Assembly (NCBI GenBank): GCA_002110485.1
Contig: MOWL01000003.1
Span: forward strand, 124,001 to 188,000
Direction: 5' to 3'
DNA: 64,000 nt
Source: Emergomyces orientalis
Taxonomy: Eukaryota; Ascomycota; Eurotiomycetes; Onygenales; Ajellomycetaceae
The notes under the pieces are model-generated. The model was given only the letters and a program-made list of their open reading frames with translations, was not told where the DNA came from and ran no database searches. A program made the translations under genes and the position numbers. The first letter of the stretch is position 1, and every line of letters starts with the position of its first letter. Positions 35,350 through 47,280 of this stretch are shown here, one piece after another.

Positions 35350-37929
35350 AAAATTCAAATTGTCTTGCTATGCAGAGAATGCGCCTTGCTATATATAACG
35401 TGCGACTGGCAAAAAATGGGCAGGTAGTTAGTTAGTTAGATGGTGGGAAAATTACTTAACTGTGTTCCCATCGCGTGGGCACGCACGTAAGGGTTTTTAT
35501 GTTGAAATTTTCTAACAAAAGAAACAAGAATATGTCAAGATTTTTCTTCTTTTTTTCCCTTCTTTAATTTGCGGGCTCCTTTTAACTTAATTTTTTTTTA
35601 ATCCTGTCAAAATTTTAATGGCGGGCCTTTCTTATGCTTGTCTTATATCATTTTCCTCCTGCGCGCGCGCACCCTCTCTCTCTCTCCCTGTAATTCCGCA
35701 GCGCACGGCTATATAAGCAACAACTAAAAGGTAGTTAGTTATCAAGTTAAAAGAAACGAAAATCATAAAAAATATAAAATAAAATAAAAACAGCCAATAA
35801 TAAAAGTATGGGTCAGTTATATTGGTTAGAACAGTTCAACGCGATTAAGTTATCTTGTAAAAACCCGCCGTCCCCATAGCCAGGAGAACTCTGGGTCCCC
35901 TATATTTCGGTCAATGGTTGCCACAATTAACGTAAAATTCAGTTGGGGCAGCGTTGTGATAGAGAAGAGGAAGAACGAAGAAGCAGAAGAAGGAAAATGC
36001 CTACTTGGCAGCGAATGTAACTTACAGGGATGCAGCACTAGCCTAGCAGGGCTGAGTGAGGCTCGTTTCCTGCCAACAAGAAAAATTCCAACGGCTTCGA
36101 ATGCCACAAAAGCGCTTGGTTTGGTTTTCTTTTCAAATCGACGCGCCGGCAAACCGCTACTCAGACGACACAATGCAATGTGTTTGATCTTGCCTGCCTC
36201 TGTATCATTTTCCTAACATAATTGATATGGGCTTGTATGCCTAGGATACCCAAAGAGTCGCCATGAGCCCAGGTGAGGTGGGTATTTTGATCAGCTCTTA
36301 CAGGCGAATTCCTATCGCTTTGTCGTTCGTTTGCCAGCTACATTTTTTGGCTGCAGGAATATTCATTTCCGCGTCCCTAAATCACTGGTTTTTTCCCGTT
36401 CGTTCGTCCACGAGTGCGGTGGACATATTCAAGTCTGAGTGAGATGGTTTTGTTGTTTACCTTCACAGAGAGTCGTTTCTGTTCTTTTTAATATATTCCA
36501 TTTTGCATTTCCAGGCGATATCTTATATTTCTGGAAGCCATGCAAACTCGCTGAGAGCAGAGACTCGAATGTGTTCTGCATTGCGTGCCCCAGGAAGCCC
36601 TACCTGCCATTGTTCTTATAAAATCGGAATTCCGCTTAAAATTGCACCAGTGACAGTCAGAATCTGCGGTGCCTTAAAAAAGTGAGTCTGGGCCCTTGTT
36701 GTGTTGTCAAGTCCTCTTGACTTGCGCCCTTTGTCGAGCCTTTAGCAGATTTTAGCCTTCTGTCAGGGTTTTGTTTGGCCATTTCATCGACATATCCCCA
36801 GTCTCCTTTTCTCCCCAGATCAATAGTACTTAAATCTAGGAGGGTGTGGAGTTAAAGTTTCAGCTATGGGTTCTCCTATCCCTATCCAGGATTAACAAGC
36901 AACGCTCCTTCATAGGAGAAATAGGTTGGTGCACAAGTCTCCACTTGCGAATCCTCCTTACCCACAACTGGCACCACCAGATTTAGCGAAGTGCAGGCGA
37001 CAAGACCGTTCAAGTTCTTCCCCACACAGGCGTCCATGCGCTGTTATAACGAAGACTGCCCAATCTCAATGCGACAACTCCCAACTGCCAAGAGATCCCC
37101 AGCGGAATTGAGAATTGAAGCTGATGGTTCTGGCCATCCTGGCGAGTCAAGCTTCGCCCATACTTGCCCGATGTGATACACGGGGAGATTATCTCGACGA
37201 TATCCTTCGTAGTATCAAGCCATCCTTGCCGTGCAAGAGCCAGTTCAACTCAATCGACGACATTATTGGCTGGCGTGAGGCTCAGTGCTCCTCGGCAAAT
37301 TGTGCAGTTTATCTACCTTGCCAAGATTTCTTTATGAGGAGCCTGGCTGTGTTGAACCCATATTAATTGATAATTGGCAGTGGCCTAGTCTTCCTCCAAC
37401 CCTAATTTTGAGAAGACTGTTTCGGTCTCGGCGTCCCAAGCTACCTTACCGGCTGTTTCGTGATCACAGCCAAATCTGCTCCTCCATGGCAAATGTCAGC
37501 GTATCTCCATCATTTCTAAAGGCCAAGTGTCTTTTGACACAAGGTTGTGAGTTAAACCCTTTCCTTTCCAAATCAAAGGCACCACATTCACTTGCTTCAT
37601 ATTTACGTACCACATATGATGGCGTTTATGCTTCTACATTAACCTGCCTTTTGACAGAGAGGGGGGAGGCAGCGGCTCCTTGAGTTTGTATTTTCTTTCT
37701 TCCTTTTGCCTCCAGTCAAGCTCAACGAGCCCACAAAGGATGGAGGGAGGATGTCAACAGCTTCGACTTTATCGCCTCATTCCTCTTGGTTCCAAACACC
37801 GAAACTCTTTTATTAACCTTGTAGTGGAGAGGTTCTTCACACGAGTGTGCTGTTTGTTCTGTTTGGAGTCCTCGTTACTGTCTTCGCCGTGGCTTAGGGT
37901 GGCAAAAGCGTAGAGCGACAAATCCCGTT
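35350..37929. other. Large intergenic region
   Basis: About 2.6 kb with no supported gene. It begins with the AT-rich 3' flank of the glucanase gene. A GC-alternating and CT-repeat stretch lies near 35662-35687. One short reading frame with secreted-protein character at 37115-37366 is listed separately at low confidence. Confidence 0.5.
37115..37366 (+). CDS. Possible small Cys-containing secreted protein (uncertain)
   Basis: Open frame of 83 residues starting 'MKLMVLAILASQASPILARC', which looks like a short signal peptide, followed by a mature part of about 64 residues with five to six Cys, including 'CSSANCAVYLPCQ'. There are no introns and no recognised family. It sits in otherwise gene-free sequence just before a decayed transporter, so it may be chance or a remnant. 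Expression data would be decisive. Confidence 0.2.
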   Translation: MKLMVLAILASQASPILARCDTRGDYLDDILRSIKPSLPCKSQFNSIDDIIGWREAQCSSANCAVYLPCQDFFMRSLAVLNPY

Positions 37930-38717
37930 CACAGAAAAATTCCGAAATCGGAACATCTGGGTGCCGTCGGTACTTGGCTTCTACTTCGGTAACAGCTTAA
38001 CATTTTGTGTCCTATGTATCTTTCATTCCACTGCGTATTAGATAGGATATTTGTTCCTCGTTCTTTCTTTATTTCTAGTTTTCTATCTAATTGTTGTCAG
38101 GATTCTCCTCCAATTTCAAACCTTCAAAAGGTGTTCCGGCTGCTTGCTACCTAGGTTGGGCATCGTGATTTTTACCCCTGTATACCATGCCTCGACATAT
38201 TCGGCCTGATCGGGTGTACCTTCGTATTACCGTGGGCTATTATATGCCGTTATTATTGGTCATCTCGGGTATAAATATGGCAAAATAGGGTACGGCCTCC
38301 TGAGCAGTGATTGGCATTACCGGTGCAAGTGCCGCAGAGTGGACTGGTTACCAAACTCTCATGATGGTACCCGCAGCCCGCTATCGAAAACCACGATCTC
38401 GCAACTGCACGTCTACCCAGTATAACTCGCCATCTTCCTTGCAGCTGGCTAGAGCTTGCTCCAAAATCCATCAGCAAGTGGTATAAACTAACTATACACG
38501 CTTCATAAATATGATTCCCGTCTTAGCAGGAAAGGGCGTGGCTTCCCTAAGGCAAAAATTCACTGCCTGTGTACTGCCTCTGTACCCCAATCTCTCAACG
38601 CCTGCTGCTGTTACTCAGACGGTTTACGTTACTGTTGCGATGAGCGCTTTGTCTGGAATATGCTATTCCTTGATTGAAAGCCTGCCAAAGAAACGAAGCT
38701 ATACGGGAGACTGGTAG
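37930..38717 (+). pseudogene. Relic of an MFS drug:H+ antiporter (DHA-type) gene
   Basis: Fragments in several frames resemble the C-terminal half of 14-TM multidrug transporters. 'RNIWVPSVLGFYFGNSLTF' near 37945-38005 corresponds to the segment before 'YYLPIWFQA'. 'IFTPVYHASTYSA' then a stop lies near 38169-38206. 'VGYYMPLLLVISGINMAK', a stop, then after a second stop 'ITGASAAEWTGYQTLMM' lies near 38230-38368. 'VTVAMSALSGICYSLIESLP' lies near 38628-38687, the end of the transporter. In-frame stops, frame changes and missing segments between the blocks show it cannot make a full protein. The similarity is by eye and remote, so the family call is tentative. The N-terminal half was not found upstream. 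Confidence 0.5.
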
Positions 38718-40421
38718 CACTAAGGTCTCACCATGAATTTCTTCACTGCCCAAAAAAGTTTAAAATAAGAAAAGCTAGGTCCGCGGGTGCAATCACAGGG
38801 TCGAATAAGTTTTCCATACTTTTGACTGTAGGCTTTCCACCAATCACCTGGCCAATTTTTCTGTGAGGGTCCACGAGTCAATATGGCGTGCATCGCAGTG
38901 TTCTTTTATTCTATCCAATCACAGAAATGCCTAGTCATTTCGGGTAACTAAGGTGGATACAACCTTGGGAGGTCCTCTCAACCTTAACTTTCTTTGTCTT
39001 TCTGGATTTGGGGTTTGTGATATGTTAGAGTCATAGAATGTCTCATCCTGGCCTTTTTTGTTCCAAACTTCAGAGAATGGTACAAAAATACCCTTTTGGG
39101 ATCTATTATCAACTATTAAAATTGATTCTGATATAAACTGTGGCATTCTTCGTGTTTCGTTTTGTGAGTTTGCGTTCTTCGTGTCTGGGAAAAAGGAAGC
39201 CGTAGCACTAACTGCATAGGTAGCGGTATATTAGAGTCGGGTACCTTGGCCCAATTGCTGCTATCCCTTACGACCTATAGTATCGTCTTATATATCGATT
39301 TTGGTAATTGTATCCATATCAAGGGAAAGACGAAGGAATTAGTCTAGGAGTGTCGTTGGCTGTAATAATATTAATTACTAATTCCCATCCGAGAGAAATA
39401 GGCTTGGAGTGCAATATCTTTAGAGCACGCAAGAGTTCTGCAAGGCTGTGTCTTTCTTGGCTGTATCCTGCAACTTCGTTTGTATCTAAGCATTGGTCGA
39501 GTTTAGGCGATGAACTGATAATTCTAAACTTCTTTCTTTCAGCGTAGTGGGGAAGACAGATCCGAACTGGCTTCCCAAGAACAACTCTGCCCATATACTC
39601 CGTAAGCTGTTGCGTTTCTACATTATTCAAGTTCAGGAGGCGACCGGGAAAAAATGACACTCGAAAACATCCACGTGGAAAATGTGGCGTTTATGCAGAA
39701 ATTTAACTATTTCGCCTACTTTAGAACTACTGGGACTCTTTGGCGAACAGGAAGCCCTGGATATGTATGTCAATGGATTCCGAGCAGGTTTATTATTGGC
39801 TTGAGGCCAGCAATGGCTTCCCCACTTTCGAGAGTTCACCAAGAAACCCATGAATGACAATTCTCGGTGCATGTCCGTTGCAGCTCAACTGTGGATCGCG
39901 GGGAAAAAGGGGGAATAATAGCACCCAGACCAAGCCGTTCGAGAGATTGAGCTCCAGCGTTTCTGGCGTATGTGGATAGCCATTCGTTAGCGTCTCCGGC
40001 CTCGGCCTGCGTCCGGAGTGCTTTTCGTGCTTCCCCGCGTCAATTCTCTGGGGAATTGACACGGCTCGTAGACCAACGCGGGGAATGTTGATCAAGAATA
40101 ATAATATCTTGAACAATTCGATGCATTGCCACAGCCTCGGGTCTACCATGATATCCACATTTTGTCCGAGAAACGAATGGAGACCACAGTTTCCGAGACG
40201 GACCCAGGTTCTCGGCCGCTGTGGTTCTCGAAAAGATGCAGGCTGCAAGATGGGGCGATCCTTTATACGATCCTATATAAGATGCCATACCCTCGCAAAG
40301 GGGGCCAAAAAATTATGACCCGGAGCACCTCGCTATCTTATCCATCTGCTTTTTTTCCATTTCCTGTTCGACCTCCAGCCTTGGGAAGACGGAAAAAAAA
40401 GACAGGGGCTGAACTGAAATC
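38718..40421. other. Intergenic region upstream of the MFS transporter
   Basis: About 1.7 kb. Open frames on the minus strand (39319-39660, 39633-39872, 39793-40248) have no recognised family and no coherent splice model. One ACTCCGTA motif copy sits near 39595. The last few hundred bases presumably hold the promoter of the transporter. Confidence 0.45.
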
Positions 40422-42519
40422 ATGGTCGCCACCACGATGTCGTCTTCTGACGAGAAGTTGGCTTCGGATCAGATCGATGATAAATCCAAGAGAGAGGAAG
40501 AGTCGGCAGAGATGTTCACACCTAAGGAAGCCGCTGCCATTAGGCGTCGGATAGATGTCAGACTTATCCCTGCCCTGGGTTTCATGTACGGAATCTCCCT
40601 CATGGACCGAAAGAACGTTTCCAACGCCGCCATCGCGGGCATGCGACAGGATCTCGACTTGTTACAGGGGTTCCGGTACAGCTTAATTACTCTCACCTTC
40701 TTCATCACATACGTCATATTCCAGCCTGTGATGACAGTTCTGTGCCGCAAAATCGGTCCGCGCATTTTCTTGCCAGGTATCTGTCTGTTATGGGGGGTTG
40801 TGATTGTTTGTTTCGGGTTTTCCAACAACTGGACTACGATGGTGGCTTTGAGACTCTTACTTGGACTTCTTGAAGCGGGATACTTTCCAGGGTAAGTTCT
40901 CAAACAGCTTTGGTTGAAATCTTTAACTGACTTCGGTTTCAGAACAATTTACCTCCTGTCAACATGGTATTTGAAGTGTAAGTCATGCTGTTATCGACTC
41001 TCTTCACTCTTTCTTCTCTAACTACTTATAGTCGAGGTGGCACGTCGGTATTCCGTCTTCTATCTGATTGGGAGTTTCGCAAGTGCACTGTCTGGCATTC
41101 TTGCCTACGGACTCATGCAGATGGAAGGGGTTCAAGGGATCCGGGGCTGGCGTTGGTGAGTATCCTCATGTTGTGCAACGCACATGCAAATGATGAATTT
41201 CGACTAATTTTAACCTAGGATTTTCATTATGGAGGGCGTGGTAAGTGCTCGTGGCAGAAGTAACCCTGCAAAGAGAGATTTTCTAATAATAAGCAAAGAT
41301 AACTATTGCCATCGCCCTTTTCGCATACATTTTCATTGTCCGCTTCCCAGATGAGGAGCTGAAGAAGCCGTCATTCCGTTTTTTGAAGCCAGATGAGTGC
41401 AAATTCGTCGTTGACCGCCTGGAAAAAGACCGAGGAGATGTTGAGCCGGAACCATTTAATCTGGTTAAATTCTTGAAACCTGCTGCCCACATCGAAATTT
41501 GGGGTTTTGCATTCATGTTCTTGTAGGTCTCTGTTCTATGCGGCTGCCTCACAAGCCCCTAATTGATGGCTCCTGAACTTTCTTCCCTAAAAATAAAACC
41601 TCTCTTTGCGCCATTTTCTAACATAATTCAGCTGTATTACGACTGTCACCTATTCATTTTCGTGTAAGTCCCCCTCTCGACCAACAGGTCATAAGCCAAT
41701 GGTCAACCCCCTCCATCTAACTGATGACAACAACAGTTTTCCTCCCAATCATCCTCAAGGATAACCTTGGATTTTCCATGGCCGCCTCACAATGCCTGAT
41801 TGCGCCACCATACGCATTTTCCGCTATATTGATGTTTACTACCGCGTGGTTTGCGGACCGCTACAAAATCCGAGCGCCCTTCATTGTGTTGAACAGTTTG
41901 ATATCTCTAGTTGGCATGCCAATCATGGGATTCCACTCAAACCCAGCCGTGAGATACTTTGGCGTTTTCATCGGCGTTGCAGGTGCAAATGCCAATGTCC
42001 CGCTTGTGATGGCATATCAGGTAAAAAGATCATCCGATTTTTTCGAGGTTGTTTTGTTCAATTCCAGCCGGCTAACTTTATCTCCACAATAGGCCAATAA
42101 TATCCGAGGGCAATGGAAGCGCGCATTCTGCTCAGCGACGCTGACTGGCTTTGGAGGAATTGGAGGGTATGGAACAAATCATCATCCTAACACTTTTGAC
42201 ACTTCTCATATAAAATGCATCACTAACTCCCAACTGTTGCATATAGAATCGCAGGAAGTCTTGTTTTCCGTACTCAGGATAGGCCAACATATACCCCTGG
42301 TATTATTGCTACAATGACGTAAGTATCCCGAGTGTTTACCTACTCCCCAACATCTTTCGCCGATACCCCATTATTAACCACCCCTCCTCATCCAGAGCCT
42401 GCGCCTGCGTCATCATCACAATTTGCCTCATGACTGTGTGTTTCAAGTTGCAAAACAAGAAAGCCGATCGAGGCGAAAAGGTCATCAACGGCGACCCAGA
42501 GTTCAGATACACCTTGTAA
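40422..42519 (+). CDS. MFS transporter, anion:cation symporter type (allantoate/nicotinate permease-like), ten exons
   Basis: Joined model: 40422-40891, 40943-40977, 41032-41155, 41219-41240, 41299-41522, 41632-41663, 41737-42020, 42093-42166, 42247-42318 and 42396-42519 (1461 nt, 486 residues, frame closed). Features of the Dal5/Tna1 family are 'RRIDVRLIPALGFMYGISLM' with 'DRKNVSNAAIAGM', 'GPRIFLPGICLLWGVV', 'RLLLGLLEAGYFPGTIYLLS', and in the second half 'WFADRYKIRAPFIVLNSLIS' and 'ANNIRGQWKRAFCSATLTGF'. About twelve membrane helices are expected, with the plasma membrane as the likely site. Relatives import allantoate, nicotinate, biotin, pantothenate or dipeptides by proton symport. The substrate is not inferable. 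Three exons are very short (35, 22 and 32 nt). It is intact, unlike the relic transporter upstream. Confidence 0.93.
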
Positions 42520-43155
42520 ACCTGGGGAGGTGAACAAGATACGACTCCGCGTTGAGGTGTAGGGCATGGGAAATAATCTGAATTGGCTCTTTCACGTTCT
42601 GTTTCGCTTTTCCGTTCTTATGTTTTTGGCTTTTGTTCTCTTCGTGCTTTGAAGAAGACAACGATATATCTGTACGTGGCTCTGCTTGGCCGTGTCGGGT
42701 AGTCACATGATATTCAGGGGTCAGGCGCTCTGAACCAGTTGGGAGCGATTTTAGAGCCGGTTGAGTGGAATGGGCGTTATATATATACGATCTACCTACC
42801 CGCCATATCTCCAACAGGTACCGGAACGTGCCTACGTAGTTAGCTAGTTTTCAGGATGAACTAGCTTTCAATATTATGGCTACAGATAATTAATTACTTC
42901 TACTTCATACTCATGGAGATTTGATGATCAATAAAGCATAAATGTGAGCCTAGATCCGATTCGGCACGCTAGTGGATTAAGGCTGTTGCAGGAAATATCC
43001 AATAGCTAGGGTTTAATGATTCCCAGTAGATACAGAGGACCTCGAGGACTGGAAGGGAAGCCAATGAGGCGAATGCGAAAATGATAAACAAAAGTACGAA
43101 AAAGATACGACAAGAGAAAAAAAATGCGTCGAACGGCCATAAACCTACTTAACTA
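42520..43155. other. Convergent 3' intergenic region
   Basis: About 640 bases between the convergent transporter and aminotransferase genes. It includes a short inverted repeat (AGCTAGTT / AACTAGCT) at about 42842-42864. No gene supported. Confidence 0.5.
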
Positions 43156-44862
43156 CTATACACTCATATCGTCGGTCGCCCCTCTATGCAATTCCCTCCT
43201 CACTAACCTCGCAAGTCTCTCAACCCCTTCCTCAAATCTCTCATCAGCCTCCCACGCAAAACATAGCCTGACAAACTCTTCAAAATCCTCCGCCTCCTTC
43301 TCTCGGCCATCGCCATCATCGCCGTCGTTATAATCTTCCCGAACAACTTTAAACAAATTCCCACCCGCAATCATCAAATCTTCTTCTGCCTGCGCCTTCT
43401 TCGCTAGGTCGCTGGCTCGTAGGCCTGGTGGGAGGTGGAGCCAGATGAAATAACCGCCTGCAATCCCGCTTTTACTCCCGGCACAAGTGCTGATAGTCTG
43501 GCCATTGGAGTCGGCGTCAGCGGAAATTTTTGTATTTGCAGGGTCGTTTGGCAAAGACACGCCAAGCGGGACGAGATGTTTTCGCACAGCTGCGGTGAGG
43601 GCGTGGTAACGTTTTGAATACGCAGGTTGAAGGACGGTTCTGATATGCGTCTGCAGTGCGTTCGTAGTCAGTAGTTCGCGGATAAAAGTCGATGTGAATT
43701 GGGAGGGGCAACCCCCGGAGCGTGAGGAGCCGCTGCAAGCCCAAATATAGATGCGTATGGCATGGTTAGCTAGGCTTGTCTCAGAACCATAACTTGCTTG
43801 CTCCTATAAACTGATTTTTAATTATGATCTGAGGATATATATGGACATACACCTGTGACAAGCCATAGACAAGTTTCTCAGTCCCCTCCGCCCAGCCAAC
43901 GCGACATCCAGCACCGACAAGCTTGCTAAAACTGCCATTGCTAACGGCATTTCCGAACTCGTCCGACGGCCCGCCGTCAAGGAATCGGTCGACATCGATG
44001 ATGCGATGCACGACGGCTTTATCTGAATATTCCATTTTATGGGATGTAGATGTGGAGGTGGGCCACTGGAGATGATCGTACACATCATCGGAGATGATTA
44101 AGGCGTCGTATTTCCTGGCAAGGCGGACCAGTTCTTCCCGACGACGGAGACTCATTACCTTCGTCGAAGGATTGGAGAAGGTGGGTGTTGTGTATATGAT
44201 ATGCTTATATAGCTTTCGCCAGGGGCGGGAAGGTTTGAAGGCCCGTCTCTGTATTTCTCGCAGAGAGATTAAATGGATGAGTGACTGCGATGGGAACGCA
44301 AATGACTCCGGGCAATGAACGAGAGAAGCCTATCTTACCAGCCCCAGGCACAGCATACCGGTTGAAAATTTACCTCTCCCCGATTTCGAATCCGCTCGCC
44401 CTCCCGCTCCCGTTCCGCCCTTGCTCGTTCCTCACTCGCCTCCAAGCTTCTCTCCAGATCCCCCACATCCAACCCCTCTTCATCCTCCCTCACCCCTCTC
44501 AACCTCCCCGCAAATCCGGCATCCTCAAAAATTCTACATGCCAGATAATACGTCGGAGCGACCATCCATACATTACTCGTGTATAGCGGGTCAGAGAATA
44601 CCTGTAGCAGACAAGCGAGGTTCTGGCTGGCCCCGCCCGTGATACAAATGCGGGAAGCTGGTACGGGGGTTGGCGGAGCGTAGAAGTCAGAGAGCCAGCG
44701 GGCGATCTCGGCGCGGAGGTGGAGGTCTCCCTCGTCTGGTCCGTAGTTTAGGGCCGGGGTTGAGAGGAGCGGGTTTGAGAGGATGGCTGCTGTGGCGGTG
44801 GTGAGGGCGGAAAGGGGATGGAGGGCGGGGTTCGGCCATCCTCGAAATAGGTTTATTGGCAT
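43156..44862 (-). CDS. PLP-dependent aminotransferase class I/II
   Basis: Joined model: 44862-44374, 44248-43851 and 43732-43156 (1464 nt, 487 residues). The second junction uses the GTATGT donor, giving 'LSQVGSSRSGGCPSQ', which fits the family better than the nearby GTGTAT. Fold-type I landmarks are 'ALNYGPDEGDLHLRAEIARW', 'ICITGGASQNLACLLQVF', 'IIYTTPTFSNPSTKVMSL' and 'DALIISDDVYDHLQW' (Asp and Tyr contacting PLP). The Schiff-base Lys is about residue 272 in 'NGSFSKLVGAGCRVGW'. Relatives include 2-aminoadipate/kynurenine-type and valine-pyruvate-like transaminases. The substrate is not certain. An Arg/Glu-rich insertion at about 146-163 and an acidic loop near the C-terminus (DYNDGDDGDG) look species-specific. 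Probably cytosolic. Confidence 0.92.
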
Positions 44863-45689
44863 TTAGTTTTTCTTTCTTTCTTTCTTTCTTTTTATATTGA
44901 GGGGAAATAGCAAATGAATTGAAAATATGTGTGTATACAGAACTGAGATGCCTTGGTATGTCCTTTGCGCTTCCTTTGTGCTGTCTTTAGCCAGGAGAAA
45001 CAGTACTGGATAACGCCATGCCGAGGCGCAAGCTCCGCGCCCCGTCTTTAAATAAACTAGCGCGATAAGCGCCTTTGGCTCTCTTTGCCGAACGTACTAC
45101 ATTTCCTCGATTTCGAAGCTTCAAACTATTCACAATATCAACACACTTACAGGTTATGAGCTCTTCCATCCATATGGGCTGTTCTTCCCCATTCCAGGTT
45201 CGGCTCCTGGATACTATGTGAGGTCTTTTTCCCCTCGAACATCGAGCAACCTGGAAGCCGGGCTTGCTACAGAACTCTCAGGAATGTGCGTCCTCATGCA
45301 CAAGGGTTTGGCTTCATGTCTGAGCTTGTCAAATCGGTGTGAGCTCATCGAAGAGAGTTATGTGAGAACGGAAGAGTCTCTGCATTTGTTGGACAACCTC
45401 AACTACCAGTATGCTCCTGGTTGTCAATCTAATTAGCCTCAGCAGCAAACTCTGACAGATGGCATTTTGGCCCATTTCTTCTCGTACTGTCTGATGCTGT
45501 GCGCATGATGTATAAATAGCCATAATGGATTATACTCGGCCTATTTCTTGGGAGTGCAAGCTTAAACAATTTAAAAGCCTTCTGGCAGGCAGAAGCTGCT
45601 TCCACAATTCCACTCCTTTCTCAATTTACCCAACCCTCTGGTCTATTGCACATTGGACCTATTTTAGATCAGTGCTATCCCAGCTCATT
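44863..45689. other. Intergenic, no gene seen
   Basis: About 830 bases upstream of the aminotransferase and before the decayed PNP-NACHT gene. A CTTT microsatellite lies next to the aminotransferase ATG. I searched by eye for the missing N-terminus of the PNP domain and did not find it. Confidence 0.45.
44872..44894. repeat. CTTT microsatellite
   Basis: About five TTTC/CTTT repeats just upstream (on the minus strand) of the aminotransferase start codon, probably within its 5' UTR or promoter. Confidence 0.85.
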
Positions 45690-47280
45690 TTCTCCAGGGT
45701 GGATACCTGTGGAAGGGTGGTTCAATATGGTACGGGAAAGTATGTTGCTGGTTCTGAATTTTATCGCTCTGATTCTTTGAAGAGTCCTCAAGGTCATTGT
45801 TGATAAAGGTCAACAATATGAGAGCTGCTGAGATGACCGATGATTCCCCCCTCTATCCCCAATAGATTCAAAATGCACTCGGCAAGAATGCACTAGCAAA
45901 CACCCTTCTGCTGCAGATGGCTGTAGTAAGGGTCTGGCAAAATGTGAGGAGACTAGAGGTGAACGCGACCCCAATGAACCGCAGGTACATTATGGTATCA
46001 TCGCCTCTAGGAATTTTGATATAACACATGGATAGACAAGAGAACTTCTCCGTTTGAGGACTGGAGCCCTCTGTTTTGACATGAATGCGGCAAGTTTGAT
46101 GCTGGATTTTCCTTGCCTTGTTATCCGTGGCATATGAAACTATTCGAATTCACACTCGAGCAAGGAGTGGTAAGGATATATCGTTTTAGCGGCCGCATCA
46201 TATGCCAAAGTGTTGCTGGGATATATGCTCCGTGGTAAAGCCTCTCAAGAGAAGCTTGCAGTGGATATGTGCGGTAGGTGAAACCTGGATTAGCTTAGCT
46301 TGGTATTATTCAGCGAGTGTGAATTGTGCTTACGCAACCCTCCCTCAAGGCTCGATAGAAAATTTCGGCGAAGAAGTTAAAGGCTCCATTCAGCGATTGG
46401 ATAAAGCATTCAATCAGCGAGAATAGGTCTACCGCGAACAAACAGTCAAAGGTTTCACCGATCAGCAGCGGCTGTCACCAAGCGCTCAAAAATTTCTAAT
46501 TATGAGCACTACGAGGACATCAATCCCAATCGAGTGCCAGGGTCATATCGCTAGGCCCTACATAGTACGGAAAACTTGGCTAAACTTTCCAGTTACCAGC
46601 CGCCCTATGATGGGATGTAGATTGGCTTCAAACCAATACTGACCCCTTCCCACGTATTCATCTAGAGGACGAGCTGGAGAATGATCAGATCTCTAAGAAA
46701 TTGATCTTGTCGTCAAGATTAGGATAGAAGTGTTCTCTGAAACGTCATCACGCTCAAGTAACATGCGCAAACGGATTTAGAATGGGCTGATTCAAATGGA
46801 TCATCGCACCTACCTTTGGTTATATCTGGCGATTGACGATATTCGCCACGACTTTACGAAGAATCCATTTGACTATACCACCCTCTGTGAACGCAGCGTG
46901 TGAAAAGATCCTCTCTGGAGTACCGTCTAGCCAAATTGGCCACGAGAGAAAAGTTCTGCAGATTATTGTTGGAGGCCGTCGCCCCTTGACAATACATCAA
47001 AAGGCTATGGCTCTAGGAATAGCACTTCGACCCAGTTCGTATACCACAGCAGACGCTGGGTTAGATCCAGAACGATCGGGCCTAAGGATCCGGTGTATAA
47101 GTGCTCTATTTGTCTTCATCAGAAATCAATATATCATCTTCACAAAACAGTTAGAGAGTTCATTATCAAAACTGAACCTACAAGCAACCCAGACCTCCCT
47201 CACCTTTTCAACCCACAAGAAATTGAGAATTTATTGGCTGAAATTCTGCCCTCAGTATCCGTCGATGCAGAGTATTGAAA
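45690..47280 (+). pseudogene. Decayed PNP-NACHT (NLR-like) gene
   Basis: Remnants occur in the order expected for a fungal PNP-NACHT protein but in shifting frames with stops. 'GRVVQYGTGKYVAGSEF' lies near 45713-45763. 'DPNEPQVHYGIIASRNFD' lies near 45967-46020. 'GALCFDMNAASLMLDFPCLV' then 'IRGI' and TGA lies near 46064-46137, and 'NSHSSKEW' then TAA lies just after. These match the PNP domain, including the VEMEAAG-type motif. NACHT parts follow: 'NYEHYEDINPNRVPGSYR' (about 46498-46551), 'IHLEDELENDQISK' (about 46658-46699), 'MDHRTYLWLYLAIDDIRHDF' (about 46797-46856), 'IPPSVNAACEKILSGVPSSQ' (about 46873-46935) and 'IYHLHKTVREFIIK' (about 47126-47170). The Walker A segment is absent: only about 105 bases separate blocks that flank it in intact genes. 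It is clearly non-functional. The CAA-to-TAA type stop after 'KEW' fits C-to-T decay. Confidence 0.8.

Noticed and set aside
39793..40248. 151-codon minus-strand frame upstream of the MFS transporter
   Set aside because: It could be a divergent gene, but no family or conserved motif is visible, the 5' end lies in the expected transporter promoter, and neighbouring frames do not join to it.
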